A stretch of 64,000 nt of DNA from Galeruca laticollis (GCA_963921935.1 OY998175.1:305621484-305685483), one strand, 5' to 3'. Counted from the first letter of the stretch, positions 11,721 through 23,457 are shown. Notes: a model not told the origin generated them from the letters alone. Translations and numbers: made by a program.

Positions 11721-13487
11721 ATGGCCAAGAGACTATGTGATCTAAAAGTCACGGAATTAAGAGCAGAATTGGAAGGTCGTGAGTTGGAAACGTCCGGTAA
11801 GAGAAGCGAATTAGTTGAACGACTTAAAGTGGCACTGGAAAATGACGGTTTTGATCCAGAAACAGTTTTATTTAATGACGAGGCTTCCACCTTAATCTCG
11901 TCAATTTCTGCAATGGAAGAGAAGATTTCAACGAATGTGAAAAACGATATTTTTGCCATGGAAGAGAAGTGTTTGGAAACAAATTTAATTAATATGTTCC
12001 AAACATGAACCATCATAAAATTCTTAAACCACCCCTGCATCACGTGCTCCAACGGTTTATTGCCCGCCAAGGAATACGGAGCATATCTAACGAACCGTAA
12101 CTCACCGGTACCCTCTCATTGGTCATAACCACAGGGTGACGTCAATTGCGTTTCGTTAAGTATGCCCCGGGTTCTTTGCCGGCGATTTTCTAGCATAAAA
12201 CAATAGAGAGATGGGTGGGCAGTGGAATTTCAGATACTGATCTGTGAGCATCGACAACATTAAAAGGTGGTTCCCTCGGCAGTCACCGACAAAGGGACAC
12301 CTTATTATTTTACAGTTATTATGGGTAGTTATTAACTACATACTTGTACACAATTGTCTCAACTTCTGGTGTAACTATATACAATTGTATTTACACAAAT
12401 AAACAATTTAATCGAAAAACTCAACTTGCAGTTTACTTCCATTCACGAACCAGATTACTATCGATATACAAAGAAAGTCCTATCGAAGACCCATAGAATT
12501 GAGAGATTTAATAAAATTCTACAAGAAGATCTCAACTAATGTGAAAAACGATATTTCTGCTAACATGGACAAGATTTCTACTAATACGGACGAGAAAATG
12601 TCTGCTCTGAGGACCGATATTTCTGCAGATATCATATCATTGAAAAATGAGATTGCTGCTGAAGTCGAGAATAAAATCACGTCTCTAAAATCGGATATTG
12701 ATTGAGGATAAGATGACAACGATGAACGAGAAAATAAAATCAGACATGGAGAATAAGATGACAACGATGGAAAATCAGATATATGAGAAAATAAAGGAGT
12801 TAGAGACGAAGATTGCCGATTTAAGACACTTCAGCAGAAGAAAAGAAGATCGAGATGTGCAAGCTAGAAACACAACCCAAGACAGATGATATTGGCAGTT
12901 TTGCCCGAGTCAAGGCCTCAAAGTTCGACGGAAAAATGTCGTAGACCAATTATGTGAAACAGTTTGAAGCAGCCGCTAGAGTGAATAATTGGTCCAATAA
13001 GGAGAAAGCAGTGAACCTAACCATCGCGCTTCGCGGAGATGCCTTAGATGTACTTCAGACGATACCTCTGGAAAAACCGGATGACTTCGAGCTGCTGAAG
13101 AAGAGGTTGGACATGCGATATGGTCACGAACATTTGGAACAGTTGTACAGATTCCAGCTGAAGAACCGAAGGCGGAAACGTGACGAACCCCTTCAAGAGT
13201 ATGAAATGGATATTGCCAGACTAGTTCGATTTGCTTATTCATCAGCACCAGAGAACATGATGGAATGTTTAGGCATCCAGGCCTTTATTGTCGGCTTATG
13301 TGACCACGATATGGAGAAGACGCTTCGATTAGCCCATCCTAAAACATTGGTCGATGCATTGACTGCTGCTCTTGAATATGAAGCAGCCACGATGGCTTCG
13401 GGATACAACAAAGATAGGACCATACAGGAAGAAGGTGACGATGATAGACTTGACCAGATCGTCAACTTATTGAAAGGTATGGTATAG
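11721..13487 (+). pseudogene. Gypsy gag with N-terminal SAP-like domain, copy 1
   Basis: ATG at 11721. Residues 1-40 fit a SAP motif, a DNA-binding helix-extended-helix: LCDLKVTELRAELEGR then SGKRSELVERLKVAL. Next come repeats of a coiled-coil unit (ISTNVKNDISA, MDKISTN), then a capsid-like retrotransposon gag domain (FEAAARVNNWSNKEKAVNLT, RLDMRYGHEHLEQLY). A solo LTR (11970-12523) interrupts the coiled coil, and further frameshifts and stops occur near 12703 and 12940. It ends before a zinc knuckle because of the large deletion near 13490. Copy 2 supplies the missing knuckle. Confidence 0.82.
11970..12523. mobile_element. Solo LTR of an unrelated LTR retrotransposon inside gag
   Basis: A 554-bp block beginning TGTTTGG and ending TTCTACA, flanked by the 5-bp TSD AGAAG at 11965-11969 and 12524-12528. 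Gypsy copy 2 at about 55310-55370 shows the same gag sequence uninterrupted with one AGAAG, so it serves as the empty site. No internal retroviral genes are present, which fits LTR-LTR recombination. Confidence 0.85.
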
Positions 13488-13504
13488 AAGAAGCCGAAGA
13501 AAAT

Positions 13505-14400
13505 CAGGCCACAGAGGGCGGTTTTAAAGAAGGGGACAAAGTATGGTTACAAAACTTGACGAGGAGAAAAGGATTTTCTCCAAAATTACAAATATCCTGG
13601 GAAGGTCCATACTTAATCAAGAAAAGGATCAATGATGTTATATATCGCATAAGCAAGATCCCCAACGGAAAACCAAAAGTAGTTCACCAAAACCGACTAG
13701 CGCCATTCGAAGGAGGCCATGACATAGAGGAAGGAGTAAACCTTATTCGAGATGTATCTGACCCCATCTTCGAAGAATTTATGGGCGCGTATGGAGGTAC
13801 CGGGAAAGCTAGATATGGAGTCACTTCGGAACAACAACAAGAATTGTTCACTCTCCCGAAAGATTATTCACTGGCATACAACATCCCCGCCCGTATCAAA
13901 AAACGCACGAGGGTTGGCAACCGTCTTTCGAAAGAAGTTCGGGCAATTAGAAAAACTTATAGACCAGATTCCAGCCCCTGGCAAGACACTGAAACTGAAA
14001 CATAATTCGCGGTACGTCTTCTACGTGGTAACTAAAAATTAATTCCAAGATCGATCTACCTACCGGGATGTGTGGGAAGCACTTCGAAACCTCCGAGACC
14101 ATGTGTTGGAATCCAACATGAAGAAACTGGCTATGCCTAAGATAGCGAGTAACCAGTTGGACTGGCGAATCATCAGGAACATGGTAGAGATTATCTTTCG
14201 GTGTACAGATATTAATTTGCAGCTACAACCCCCGTTATCAGTATCCGATGAAGATGGTGCCCTGCTATTTCCATACGATCGGAAAGTGTAGAAATAGGGC
14301 CAGTTGCCGATTCAAACATCTAGTCTCGTCTACACAAACGTTCCAGGAGAAACTTCCATTTAAGGAGGGGGTAATGTTACGAAACAGCACACTGGTATAG
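13505..14400 (+). pseudogene. Gypsy integrase C-terminus + macrodomain + CCCH finger, copy 1
   Basis: Starts with an integrase C-terminal domain of GPY/F type (GDKVWLQNL, WEGPYLIKKRINDVIYRI, VVHQNRLAPFEGG). After a linker with FMGAYGGTGKARYG comes a macrodomain-like stretch: ELFTLPKDYSLAYNIPARI, KKFGQLEKLIDQIPAPGK, SRYVFYVVTKN, YRDVWEALRNLRDHVLESN, KLAMPKIASNQLDWRIIRNM. Its order and spacing resemble TARG1/OARD1. A CCCH finger (CYFHTIGKC, CRNRASCRFKH) closes it at about 14259-14312. Frameshifts lie near 13905 and 14205. The stop used by copy 3 has mutated here, so the frame would run into the LTR and stop at 14398-14400. Confidence 0.8.
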
Positions 14401-14887
14401 TCCCTAAAACCGACTCTGTCTAAGCCAGGTATAAAAGTTAAAATTATGGCGGATACGCAGTTATAAAAAAACTGTTTACGAGTTCACGACTATCTCATGT
14501 AAACATTGTTTTTTTGACCAGAGTTATCTAGAAAAGGCCAGAAAAATTATTCGTGACTGTGTTAGCCGCAGCCCGGAATTCACTAGTAAAAACGGCTTTA
14601 ATATATAAGGGACTGATCAGGAAGAGTGAGTTTAGTTGATAATTTGACATCGTGAAATAAACAAATAAATAAGTGGATATAAATTAATTAAGTTTTATAT
14701 AAATTAGTTTGAGTGAATATACTGTTGATATAAATTAAGTTGATAATAATTAAGTGATTAGTTAAGTATATATAAATCAAGTGTTAGTGATTAGTTTAGT
14801 GTGTTAAATAAATTAGTAAGTAGCCATACCGAGTGTTTCAAATGTTTCCCACCCGTTATTGTTTAAATAAATAACAAAAACATTACA
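14375..14887 (+). repeat. 3' LTR of Gypsy copy 1
   Basis: About 513 bp, nearly the same sequence as the 5' LTR, preceded by the polypurine tract and followed by TSD CTAT. Confidence 0.9.
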
Positions 14888-15242
14888 CTATAATCAGGGA
14901 AAGATATTATCAGTCCATGGAATAGCATTAATTCTAAACTTGTGGGAGACATTATTAGGGAATGTGGTTAAGAAGATAGGCCGGGAGATTTGGAGGCTGG
15001 AAACTGAAGACGACACATAATGTTTTAAGTCTATTTATATATAACACCTTTTTACATTTTCATGATATTTTATTTGAATTTGATTGAAAATCCATTGAAT
15101 ATATATTTGAGATTATTAATTGAACATATAGATTGTTACAACTTCTACAAAAAAAATGATATAAACTGCTTTTAGTGGGCCATGTATATTTTTCTAAGTA
15201 GATATATTCAGTTATTAAGTATCATGTTCAAATTACTTTCAG

Positions 15243-15310
15243 GAGAACCTAATGATACAGAATTCTATTGGAAGATGCACAAGTGTTATCACGCTAACAT
15301 AGATTCATCG
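15243..15310 (+). CDS. OBP gene A, exon with C6
   Basis: A 68-bp exon between TTTCAG and GTGAGT, entering in phase 1 as required by the exon at 10223-10328. It encodes GEPNDTEFYWKMHKCYHANI. Nineteen residues separate C4 from this Cys, which is the normal C4-to-C6 distance, and the C5 position is Thr. With C2 also absent the protein is a Minus-C OBP. Reading on through the donor reaches a stop at 15342-15344 within 11 codons, so a short last exon may exist further on, or this may be the terminal exon read through. Confidence 0.72.
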
Positions 15311-15739
15311 GTGAGTATGAATATATTATTAGACAGAGTTTAGGCTAAGATACAAGCAATAAATATAAATCAGACAGTTTGTGAAAGTAAATTAAGTTAC
15401 CAATTAGGATTGTCAATATCGTCAATAAGAATTTATTCACCGTTCAATGCCTGGTAGGGTACATAGCCCGAGAATCAATCTATTATTCATGAAGAATTAT
15501 TGTAAAATTATTTAGAAGCCAAAGTGAATTCAAACAAAAACCAAATTGGATAATTATAGCTATTAATGTGACAAGATTATTTATTATGCGATTTATAATA
15601 GTCGAGAACGTTGCTAGGTGACGAGGCGATAGCCGAGTCCGAGTCCGAGACGGTGTTAAATTGCTAATAATCAAGTTATATTCAAAGCTTTATCGCATCA
15701 TTGACAACGGCGATACGAAAATACCGATAGAACTGTTTT
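15311..15739. other. No recognisable gene
   Basis: AT-rich spacer between the OBP-A exon and the Crypton-like pseudogene. Its only notable patch is a GC-richer stretch around 15600-15660. Confidence 0.4.
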
Positions 15740-16809
15740 ATGTCATTTCATTTATCATTTCAAAAAGTAATCTTTAAAATCAGAGAAGATTTCGATATTC
15801 CTGACGATATATTAGCTGCAGCCAGCACTATAAGGTTGAACTTGCTTCCGGACAAATATAAAATACATTATGAAAAAGAATATCGGTAGTTTTGTGAGTG
15901 GCTAAACAAAGTAGGTACATGTACAAGGTGCAGAAGAAACTGTGTTGCTGGCATATTTCGCGAAACTCTCTGAGGAATATGCTGCTTCATCCTTATGGCC
16001 GAAATATTCCATGTTACGAGCGACTTTAAAACTGAAGGAAAGAGTAGAAATCGATAAATACGGTGCCTTAATATGTTTCATCAAGGAGAAAAACGTACGT
16101 TGGATATAGAGCAAAAAAATCAAAAGTATTTACAAAAGAACAAGTCAACAAATTTGTGCGTTCTGCCCCAGAAGAGGAGTTTTTAATGATGAAAGTGGCT
16201 TTTTAAATTGGAATAGGAGGAGCCTGTCGAATTAATGAATTAGTGAAGATGACCACGGAAGATGTTGAAGTCTCAGAAACCAAGCTGATTGCTGTGGTAT
16301 CTGACGGCGAAGTCAATACTGTGCTTTTATTTAAAAAGTACGCAATTTTAAGGCCAGTCCATGTTACTCACCGAAGATTGTTTGTATCATATGTATATGG
16401 AACATGTACGATTCAGCCCAACGGAATTCATTTTTTTCTCCAAAATACCTCAAAAAATAGCTGAGTATCTCTCACTTGAAAATCCCAATATGTATACTGG
16501 TCACTGCGTTAGAAGATCTTGTGAATGCTGGAGGAGATATATTAGACCTACAAGAACTTTGTGGATGGGACGGCGAAGGTTGCTAGAGGGTATTTGGAAG
16601 AAAGACTGACAAAAAAAGTTTCCACTGCTCACAAAATTCAAATCGGCGATGTTTTCGGCAGTGGATTGAGCACTGGGGAACTGCATGAAATCGAAAGGAG
16701 GGCTGGCTCGGTCACTAATCAATCTTCAGATAATATACCTATGGTGGTGGATGCATCAAATTTGAAAACTGTCAAAATATTGTTTAACGTTGTACATGTT
16801 CATGCATAA
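15740..16809 (+). pseudogene. Crypton-like tyrosine recombinase
   Basis: ATG at 15740 opens a frame with IPDDILAAASTIRLNLLP, the usual N-terminus of the insect Crypton-type integrase-like proteins. After a stop near 15888 and frameshifts come ETVLLAYFAKLSEEYAASS and KVFTKEQVNKFV. Then the catalytic region is seen: GGACRINELVKMT (Arg), YTGHCVRRSC (His-x-x-Arg) and VARGYLEERLTKK (Tyr). Such enzymes insert circular DNA by site-specific recombination. At least five frame breaks make it a pseudogene. Confidence 0.75.
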
Positions 16810-17008
16810 CTAGTTCTATTATGGTTTAGTAACTAACGTTTTTAGTTATGATAACTAATGTATTATGAGTAACTAATGTTTTATGTAAGTTTTGTTATGT
16901 TTATGATGTTAATAATTTCTAATAGATTTCATATAAAAATGTCTTGATCTTCAATGATACGATAACAACAATAATATTTCTAAGAAGACACTATTTTGGC
17001 AATAAAAA
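16810..17008. other. AT-rich spacer
   Basis: Contains short imperfect repeats of TAACTAATGTTTTA-like sequence at 16825-16885; nothing else seen. Confidence 0.4.
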
Positions 17009-17059
17009 CAGTTTAGAGAAATTGAAAAGATGAGGCTTTTACTTGATGAAGATCCATAC

Positions 17060-17820
17060 TGAACGATGAAATAAAACAATATAGTTTGTTTAAATCTTCA
17101 TATATTTGAACTAATGTTCAATTTAAACTTGTTGACGCGTTTCACTAACACAGTAGCTTTGTCAGAACGAATGGAGGTGAAATATAAAAATGTCTTAATA
17201 TATACAGTGCTAAATTTATTTACTAAGGTTAACAATGGTATTGAAAGAAATTACCTGGAAATTCATTCACTACAAACATTCCTAAGCTATCTTCTAGGTA
17301 AAGAGGTTCAATAAAGGAGACTGATTGATATCTATTTGGTCGTTAAGGATATTACCTGAATATTTATTTTTGTTAATCTCTAGGGCCTCTAATACATTTA
17401 AACTAAAGGATTTACCGACTACATGGGGAATTTCAATATTTGGGTCGAAAATGTGTTGGTTTTATGATAAATGATTTGAATAGTTAGAATCTAATTTTTT
17501 GTTGTCATAGCTACGTTTGTGTTCCGAAATTCTAGTTTTAAAATTTCTAAAAGTTCTACCGATATAAATTGTCATTACCACATTTTAATTTATAAACTCC
17601 TGATTTGTTTAATTTTAATCATGTCTAAAGTTTCTAAAAATGATTTAATTTTTAAGGGTGGTGTTCCAAAGTATGTTAAGCTTTTAAATTGTTTATTATT
17701 TTTATCTGAAGGGAATACTTGTTCTAAAGTCTGTTTTTTATCTTTTTATTTATGATATTGTGAATTAAATTTGGATCGTAATTATTATTACTTGCTTTTT
17801 GTTTTATGATATAAGATAAG
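17060..17820 (-). repeat. Inverted left arm of Penelope-like element 1
   Basis: Reverse complement of about 18720-19525 with modest divergence. It includes antisense versions of the EN coding end and the 3' UTR. Confidence 0.85.
17128..17176 (-). ncRNA. Hammerhead-like motif in Penelope 1 left arm
   Basis: On the minus strand: CTGACAA, a 4-bp hairpin (GCTA/TAGT), GAAA, then CGCGTC before A. This follows the hammerhead order CUGANGA-stem II-GAAA-short stem III-UH, with one core base (G to A) changed. The right arm copy (about 19420-19460) has a further core change (TTGACTAA). Confidence 0.5.
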
Positions 17821-17828
17821 AATAATTA

Positions 17829-19293
17829 ATGAAAAATATAAATTATTTTTACCCAATCCGCAACATCCTGAACTTTATTCATTAATTAAACTCCATAAAG
17901 AGGGGTACCCAATCAGGCCAGTTGTTTCTTATTTCACAGCACCTTCATTCAAAATTTCAAAGATTCTCATAGATGTCATTTCTGAATATTGTTCATTCAA
18001 ACCTCGATTTTCAGTTAAAAACTCAACGGAATTAATTAATAATATTCAAGACATAATACTACCCCATAATTCTTAATTCATATCGTTCGATGTAACAAAT
18101 CTATTCCCTAGTATACCTCCCAAAGAAACTATAACTCTTGTTGATAACTTCCTCACATACAATAATGTTAATCCTATAATTCACTCTGATATCATTACTT
18201 TATTAGACGTGTGTTTGAATCAAAATTATTTTCATTTCAATGGAGAGGTTTATAGCAGTAAAGATGGTTTGATTATGGGCAACCCTCTCAGCCCCCTACT
18301 AGCAGAGATTTTCATGGATAATATAGAAAAAATAATTCATGAACACCCCCTTAGTGAAAAAATTATGTACTGGCACCGATATGTGGACGACATTTTAGCT
18401 TGCTTCATCGGTACACATAGACAATTAGAGAGCTTTATTACATACATAAACTCGATTCACAATAATATCAAATTTACCGTAGAACTTGAACAAAATAAGT
18501 CTATAAACTTTCTAGACCTTACTATTTCAAATATAAATAATAAACATGATTTTTCTATATTTCATAAACCATCACATACAGATATTACAATTCCTAATAG
18601 TTCGGTCCACCCATTCAGTCATAAACTAGCAGCTTTCAATAGTATGATACACAGACTCTTAACACTCCCATTAAATATTAATAATTATACCAAAGAATTA
18701 AATATCATAAAACAAATAGCAGTTGATAATAATTACGATCCAAATTTAATTGACAATATCATAAATAAAAAGATAAAAAAACAGACTTTAGAACAAGTAT
18801 TCCCTTCAGATGAAAATAATTAACAATTTAAAAGCTTAACATACTTTGGAACACCATCCTTAAAAATTAAATCATTTTTAGAAACTTTAGACATGAATAT
18901 TTTCTTTAAAACTGATCACAATTTATCCAAATTCATTAAAAATAATAAATCTAAATCTTCAAAATTAAACAAATCAGGAGTTTATAAATTAAAATGTGGT
19001 AATGACAATTGTGATAAAATTTATATCGGTAGAACTTTTAGAAATTTTAAAACTAGAATTTCGGAACACGAACGTAGCTATGACAACAAAAAATTAGATT
19101 CTAACTATTCAAATATTTATTAGAAAACCAACACATTTTCGACCCAAATTTTGAAATTCTCCATGTAGTCGGTAAATCCTTTAGTTTAAATTTATTAGAG
19201 GCCCTAGAGATTAACAAAAATAAATATTCAGGTAATCTCCTTAACGACCAAATAGATATCAATCAGTCTCCTTTATTGAACCTCTTTACCTAG
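17829..19293 (+). pseudogene. Penelope-like reverse transcriptase + GIY-YIG endonuclease 1
   Basis: RT motifs in order: LYSLIKLHKEGYPIRPVVS, FISFDVTNLFPSIPPKE, GLIMGNPLSPLLAEIFMDN and RYVDDILACF. The C-terminal part holds SGVYKLKCGNDNCDKIYIGR, the GIY-YIG nuclease start, followed by RNFKTRISEHERSYD. It ends at a TAG at 19291-19293. A stop near 18075 and frameshifts near 18824 and 19120 break it. The N-terminal third of the usual ~700-residue protein is absent. Confidence 0.87.
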
Positions 19294-19569
19294 AAGATAG
19301 CTTAGGAATGTTTGTAGTGAATGAATTTCCAGGTAATTTCTTTCAATACGATTGTTAACCTTAGTAAATAGATTTAGCACTGTATATATTAAGACATTTT
19401 TATATTTTACCTCCATTCGTTTTGACTAAGCTACTGTGTTAGTGAAACGCGTCAACAAGTTTAAATTGAACATCAGTTCAAATATATGAAGATTTAAACA
19501 AACTATATTGTTTTATTTCATCGTTCAGTTTAGAGAAAGCTTATGAGCAATTTAAAGCTTGATTGAACT

Positions 19570-20478
19570 CACAATTAGATAAAGCCAGTATGTATAAGTT
19601 CGTCTCTCGAGTTAATTTCATTGGCATAAACAAGGGACTTCATATGTCACCAAAGATAAAAATCAAACGAGTTATACCCAGGACTTCTTGGTGTCCATTC
19701 AAAATCACTTCCTCTGCCAATCCATCGTTGAGGAAATATGTCACTTAGATAATTTCTAACAACTGAAGGGAAATGAGGTGGAGCTCCATTCTGCATAAAC
19801 CACATTTTATTTGTTACAGCTAGTGACTGATTATCCAAAATATAGCTAAAAGTATTTTGCAAAAAAAATAAATAAGAATCTCCATTTAAATTTAAACTCA
19901 TGCTGGAAATGTCTTTCTCTCAGAGCATGCGAATTTTTTTCTACCCAATGATGGCTGTTTCTCTAATTAAATACCCCTCGTCTGGTAAAAGTCGCTTCAT
20001 CGGTGAACATAATATTCTTAATAAAATTTCGGTCACCATTATGCTTGTTGAGAATACGTTGGCAGAACTGTAACCGTCGTGGGAGATCTCTTAGAAGCAA
20101 ATTTTGAACAGGAGTGAAGTGATACGGGTGGAACTTTTCTTTTATCAGAATTCTAATAATAGACGACTGGCTTAGTCCTTTTGCTGATGACAAATGACGT
20201 AAACTTACTGTAGGATTTTCATCTATTCGAACCAAAATTTCATCTTCTTGATTAGGTGAAATTTGTTTCGGACGACCTCTTTGATTTTTATTGTGAAATG
20301 ACCCGGTTTCACCCAAACGATGAAATAGATTTGAAAAAGTTCTGTGATTTGGTTGCCTTCTGCCTGGATATAACAATTCATACCCTCTGGCTGCAGAGCG
20401 CCCGCAAAAAATTTCTTGTGCGCATACACAAATCATATCCCGCATTTCTTAATTCGTAAAATGATTGTGACGAGGCAT
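19570..20478 (-). pseudogene. Tc1/mariner-like transposase 2
   Basis: ATG at 20478. Frame contains SAARGYELLYPGRRQPNHRTF, GETGSFHNKNQRGRPK, HTH residues VSLRHLSSAKGLSQSSIIRI, then IMFTDEATFTRRGVFN with an intact first Asp-Glu. An in-frame TAG follows Asn, then HHWVEKNSHALRER, a gap, MWFMQNGAPPHF where the second Asp is Asn, and PRSPGYNSFDFYLW. Stops near 20449, 19961 and 19663. Same family as the element at 1387-9158 but a separate copy. Confidence 0.82.
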
Positions 20479-21056
20479 TTCAATCGAAAAAGTATATGAA
20501 AGCTTTAAAAAATGCAACAATTGACTATAAACTCGCAGAAAAAAATATTCACTGACAAGAAATGTAATTTACCAACAACAATTATCTGACAGGCCAAAGC
20601 ACACTTTTCATAATGAAATAATATTTGACATCCCCTTCCGATACTCTGAACTATTCAATTGGGTTTTTCTCGAAAACGAATGAGAATATCGTGTTTGAAC
20701 AAGAGTACTAATATTATGTAGAAATGGTGGTTATGTCATATTTTTTAATAAAAATCACTACAAAGTTTCGTCAAAAAAAGTTACCAGTCAATTTCATCAT
20801 CAGAAATCCTTCACGAGGCTCTCCCTGTAACAAAATGTCAAATAATACATAAAATAATATTGCCTGTAAAAAATTATGGCTCTGTGCCGATTTTGATAAC
20901 AATCGATAGATATACAGTGAAATTATTAGCAAAAAACGAAGAAAAAAGTTCAACTTTAACGCCCTCTATCTTTTTCCACAGCAATATTTTATTGAGGTTT
21001 ATTTGGTCCTATCGCCATATTTTGGTATGTCACAATAGTTATGAATCACCCTGTAT
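19570..21056 (-). mobile_element. Tc1/mariner-like element 2
   Basis: Transposase remnant (19570-20478) plus upstream sequence to a CACCCTGTAT block at about 21045-21055, also present beyond the start of element 1 near 9359. No left inverted repeat was found before the Penelope TSD at 19538. Confidence 0.55.
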
Positions 21057-21403
21057 GTTTCTGTTTTGTTTCTATTAGTAGCCTCAACATAACTAAGATT
21101 TGTTTACGAATAAGTAGTTTTCAATGCATTTTATATATTGGACATTCATTTACAAAATACACATCGCCACTTAATATCATGATATTATGAAAGCTTGTTT
21201 TTTTTACAGATGTATTACTTCCTGTAATCTATCATGGAGAAGATATATTGAGCTGAAACAATGGAAATGGCATTGTAATGTATCTGTTATAATAATTGTT
21301 CTGAATAAAATTACTTGTATGAGCTTCCAAACTTATTCCGTTATTTAACAAACAGATCACCTGAATGCTACTATAGAAAATAAAGCTATTTGGTCAAAAA
21401 AAA
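21057..21403. other. No recognisable feature
   Basis: AT-rich spacer between the mariner-like remnant and the foldback element. Confidence 0.4.
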
Positions 21404-22969
21404 AAACGGTTTTAAGGATTAAAACTAACTTTTCCGCATCTGTCGCCCTGAACAATATTCTATCATAAAATTATCACTTCGGGGGATGTATCGTGCTAAC
21501 AAACCGAAATTTCTCCGAAAATAACCAAAAATTCAGTACATATGGATTTATAGGACACACTGTACTCGCTCTAGTCAACTGAAAATCGATAGGGTTTATC
21601 TGTGAGACACCTTGAACAATACTCAATCATAAAATGGGTCACTTGTATATACTTCAAATACCATAGCACCCGTTGTACTGGCTTTAATTAGTTGAATATC
21701 AATAGGGTTCATATTTGAGACGCTCTGAATAATATCCAATCATAAAATTGGTCACTTGTATATACTCCGGAGGCTGTATCGTGTTAACAAACTGAAACTT
21801 CTCCAAAAATGACAAAAATATTTTACTTAAAGTACTGTAGCACCTGTTGTATTGGTTCCGGTGAGCTGGAAATCAATAGGTTTCATCAGTGAGATGCCCT
21901 GAATTATATTCAATCATAAAATTGATGACTTGTTGAACTCCGGAGGCTGTATCGTGCTAACAAACTGAAATTTCTCAAAAAATTACAAAATGTCGCACTT
22001 CAAATACAATAGCACCCGTTGTACTGTCTCTGGTGAACTGAAAATCAATAGGGATCATCTGTGACATGTCCCTTTCAATATTCAATCATGAAATTGCTGA
22101 CTTATTACAATCCGGAGGCTGCATCGTGCTAACAAGACATGTAAGGAAAAGTGGCCGACGACAACGACGACGACGACGACATACACACAGGATTTTTTTC
22201 TAAAAACCGTTTTTTCGTGTTGTTGTTGATGGAAAACGTGGAAATAACTCCAAAAAAATTTTTCAAAATTCCATTTTTTTTTGGGGTAAACCAATACTTT
22301 TCTCGCATATAGAAAGGTTGGGCGGAAAAGTAAATAAACATGGTGCTAGACATTTTACTTTCCCGCCAACCTATTGTTATGATTGAATATTATTAAGGGC
22401 ATTTCACAGATGAACCCTATTGATTTTCAGCTCACCAGAGCCAGTACAACGGGTGCTATGGTATTTGAAGTACGACATTTTGTCGTTTTTCGAGAAATTT
22501 CAGTTTGTTAGCACGATACAGCCTCCGGAGCATATACAAGTGATGAATTTTATGATTGAATATCATTCAGAGCGTCTTAAAGATGAACCCTATTGATATT
22601 GAGCTCACTAAAGCCAGTACAACGGGTGCTGTGGTACTTGGAAGTACCAAATTTTTGTCATTTTTGGAGAATTTTCAGTTTGTTAGCACGATACAGTCTC
22701 CAGAGAGTATACGATTGATCAACTTTATGAATAAGTATTGTTCAAGGTGTCTCACAGATGTACCCTATTGATTTTCAGTTGACTAGAGCGAGTACAGCGG
22801 GTCCTATAAAACTAGATATACTAAATTTTTGGTTATTTTTGGAGAAATTTCGGTTTGTTAGCACGATACATTCCCCGAAGTGTATACAAGTAACAATTTT
22901 ATGATAGAATATTATTCAGGGCCACAGATGCGGAAAAGTTAGTTTTAATCTTCAAAACCGTTTATTTTT
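21404..22969. mobile_element. Foldback element with ~175-bp tandem subrepeats in its inverted arms
   Basis: Left arm 21404-22140 and right arm about 22375-22969 are inverted copies. Each ends in a conserved terminus (ACGGTTTTAAGGATTAAAAC, then CTTTTCCGCATCTG) and is built of repeated units containing GTTAGCACGATACAGCCTCC spaced about 174-179 bp. The centre (22141-22374) has a (GAC)n tract and no transposase frame. Architecture resembles Drosophila FB-type elements; homology was not tested. Confidence 0.75.
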
Positions 22970-22973
22970 TTAA

Positions 22974-23453
22974 CAAAAGTAATTTAAGTATGAATCGGAA
23001 CATTTTTGTTACTATCTAGTGATTTATGCATTTTTATCAACAATAATAAGATATAATAGTATTTGAAAATTCTTGGAATCACAATTATATATAAATAATA
23101 AGCTTTTGCTCAAACATACATTTGGAAAAATGCATTGAATCCGGAATATAAAACATTAGATTTTGATCAACTGGAAATAGGCTTTTGTTTATAAATAAAG
23201 GTATTAGCAAAGTATCATTCTCTAGTTTGTATCCGAAATTCGTAAAATCTAATGTTTTATATTCCGGATTCAATGCATTTATCCAAATGTATGTTTCGAG
23301 CAAAAGCTTATTATTTATATATAATTGAGATTCCAAAAATTTTTCAAATACCATTATATCTTATTATTGTTGATAAAAATGCATGAATTAGTATGATAAT
23401 AACAAAAAAGTAATTTTAATTACATGTTCCGATTCATACTTAAATTACTTTTG
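22974..23453. mobile_element. Palindromic TTAA-flanked MITE
   Basis: Arms of about 210 bp are nearly perfect reverse complements (CAAAAGTAATTTAAGTATGA at both ends). The unit is flanked by TTAA at 22970-22973 and 23454-23457. This suggests a non-autonomous piggyBac-type MITE. It adjoins the end of the foldback element. Confidence 0.8.
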
Positions 23454-23457
23454 TTAA

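Larger units (their letters stand above)
11171..14887 (+). mobile_element. Gypsy-type LTR retrotransposon copy 1 (macrodomain family)
   Basis: Two LTRs (11171-11676, 14375-14887) starting TGTTACG and ending CATTACA, flanked by a 4-bp TSD CTAT at 11167-11170 and 14888-14891. Inside are gag, a large deletion that removes protease, reverse transcriptase, RNase H and most of integrase, and then the integrase C-terminus fused to a macrodomain and CCCH finger. The AG-rich polypurine tract AGGAGGGGGTAA abuts the 3' LTR. It lies in an OBP-A intron in the sense direction. Confidence 0.9.
17022..19525 (+). mobile_element. Penelope-like element 1 with inverted 3' arm
   Basis: Flanked by a 13-bp TSD CAGTTTAGAGAAA at 17009-17021 and 19526-19538. 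After a 38-bp extension, 17060-17820 is an inverted copy of the 3' part (about 18720-19525), including the end of the GIY-YIG coding region. The sense RT frame starts right at the arm junction, so the RT 5' part is missing. Both arms carry a hammerhead-like motif. Confidence 0.87.
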
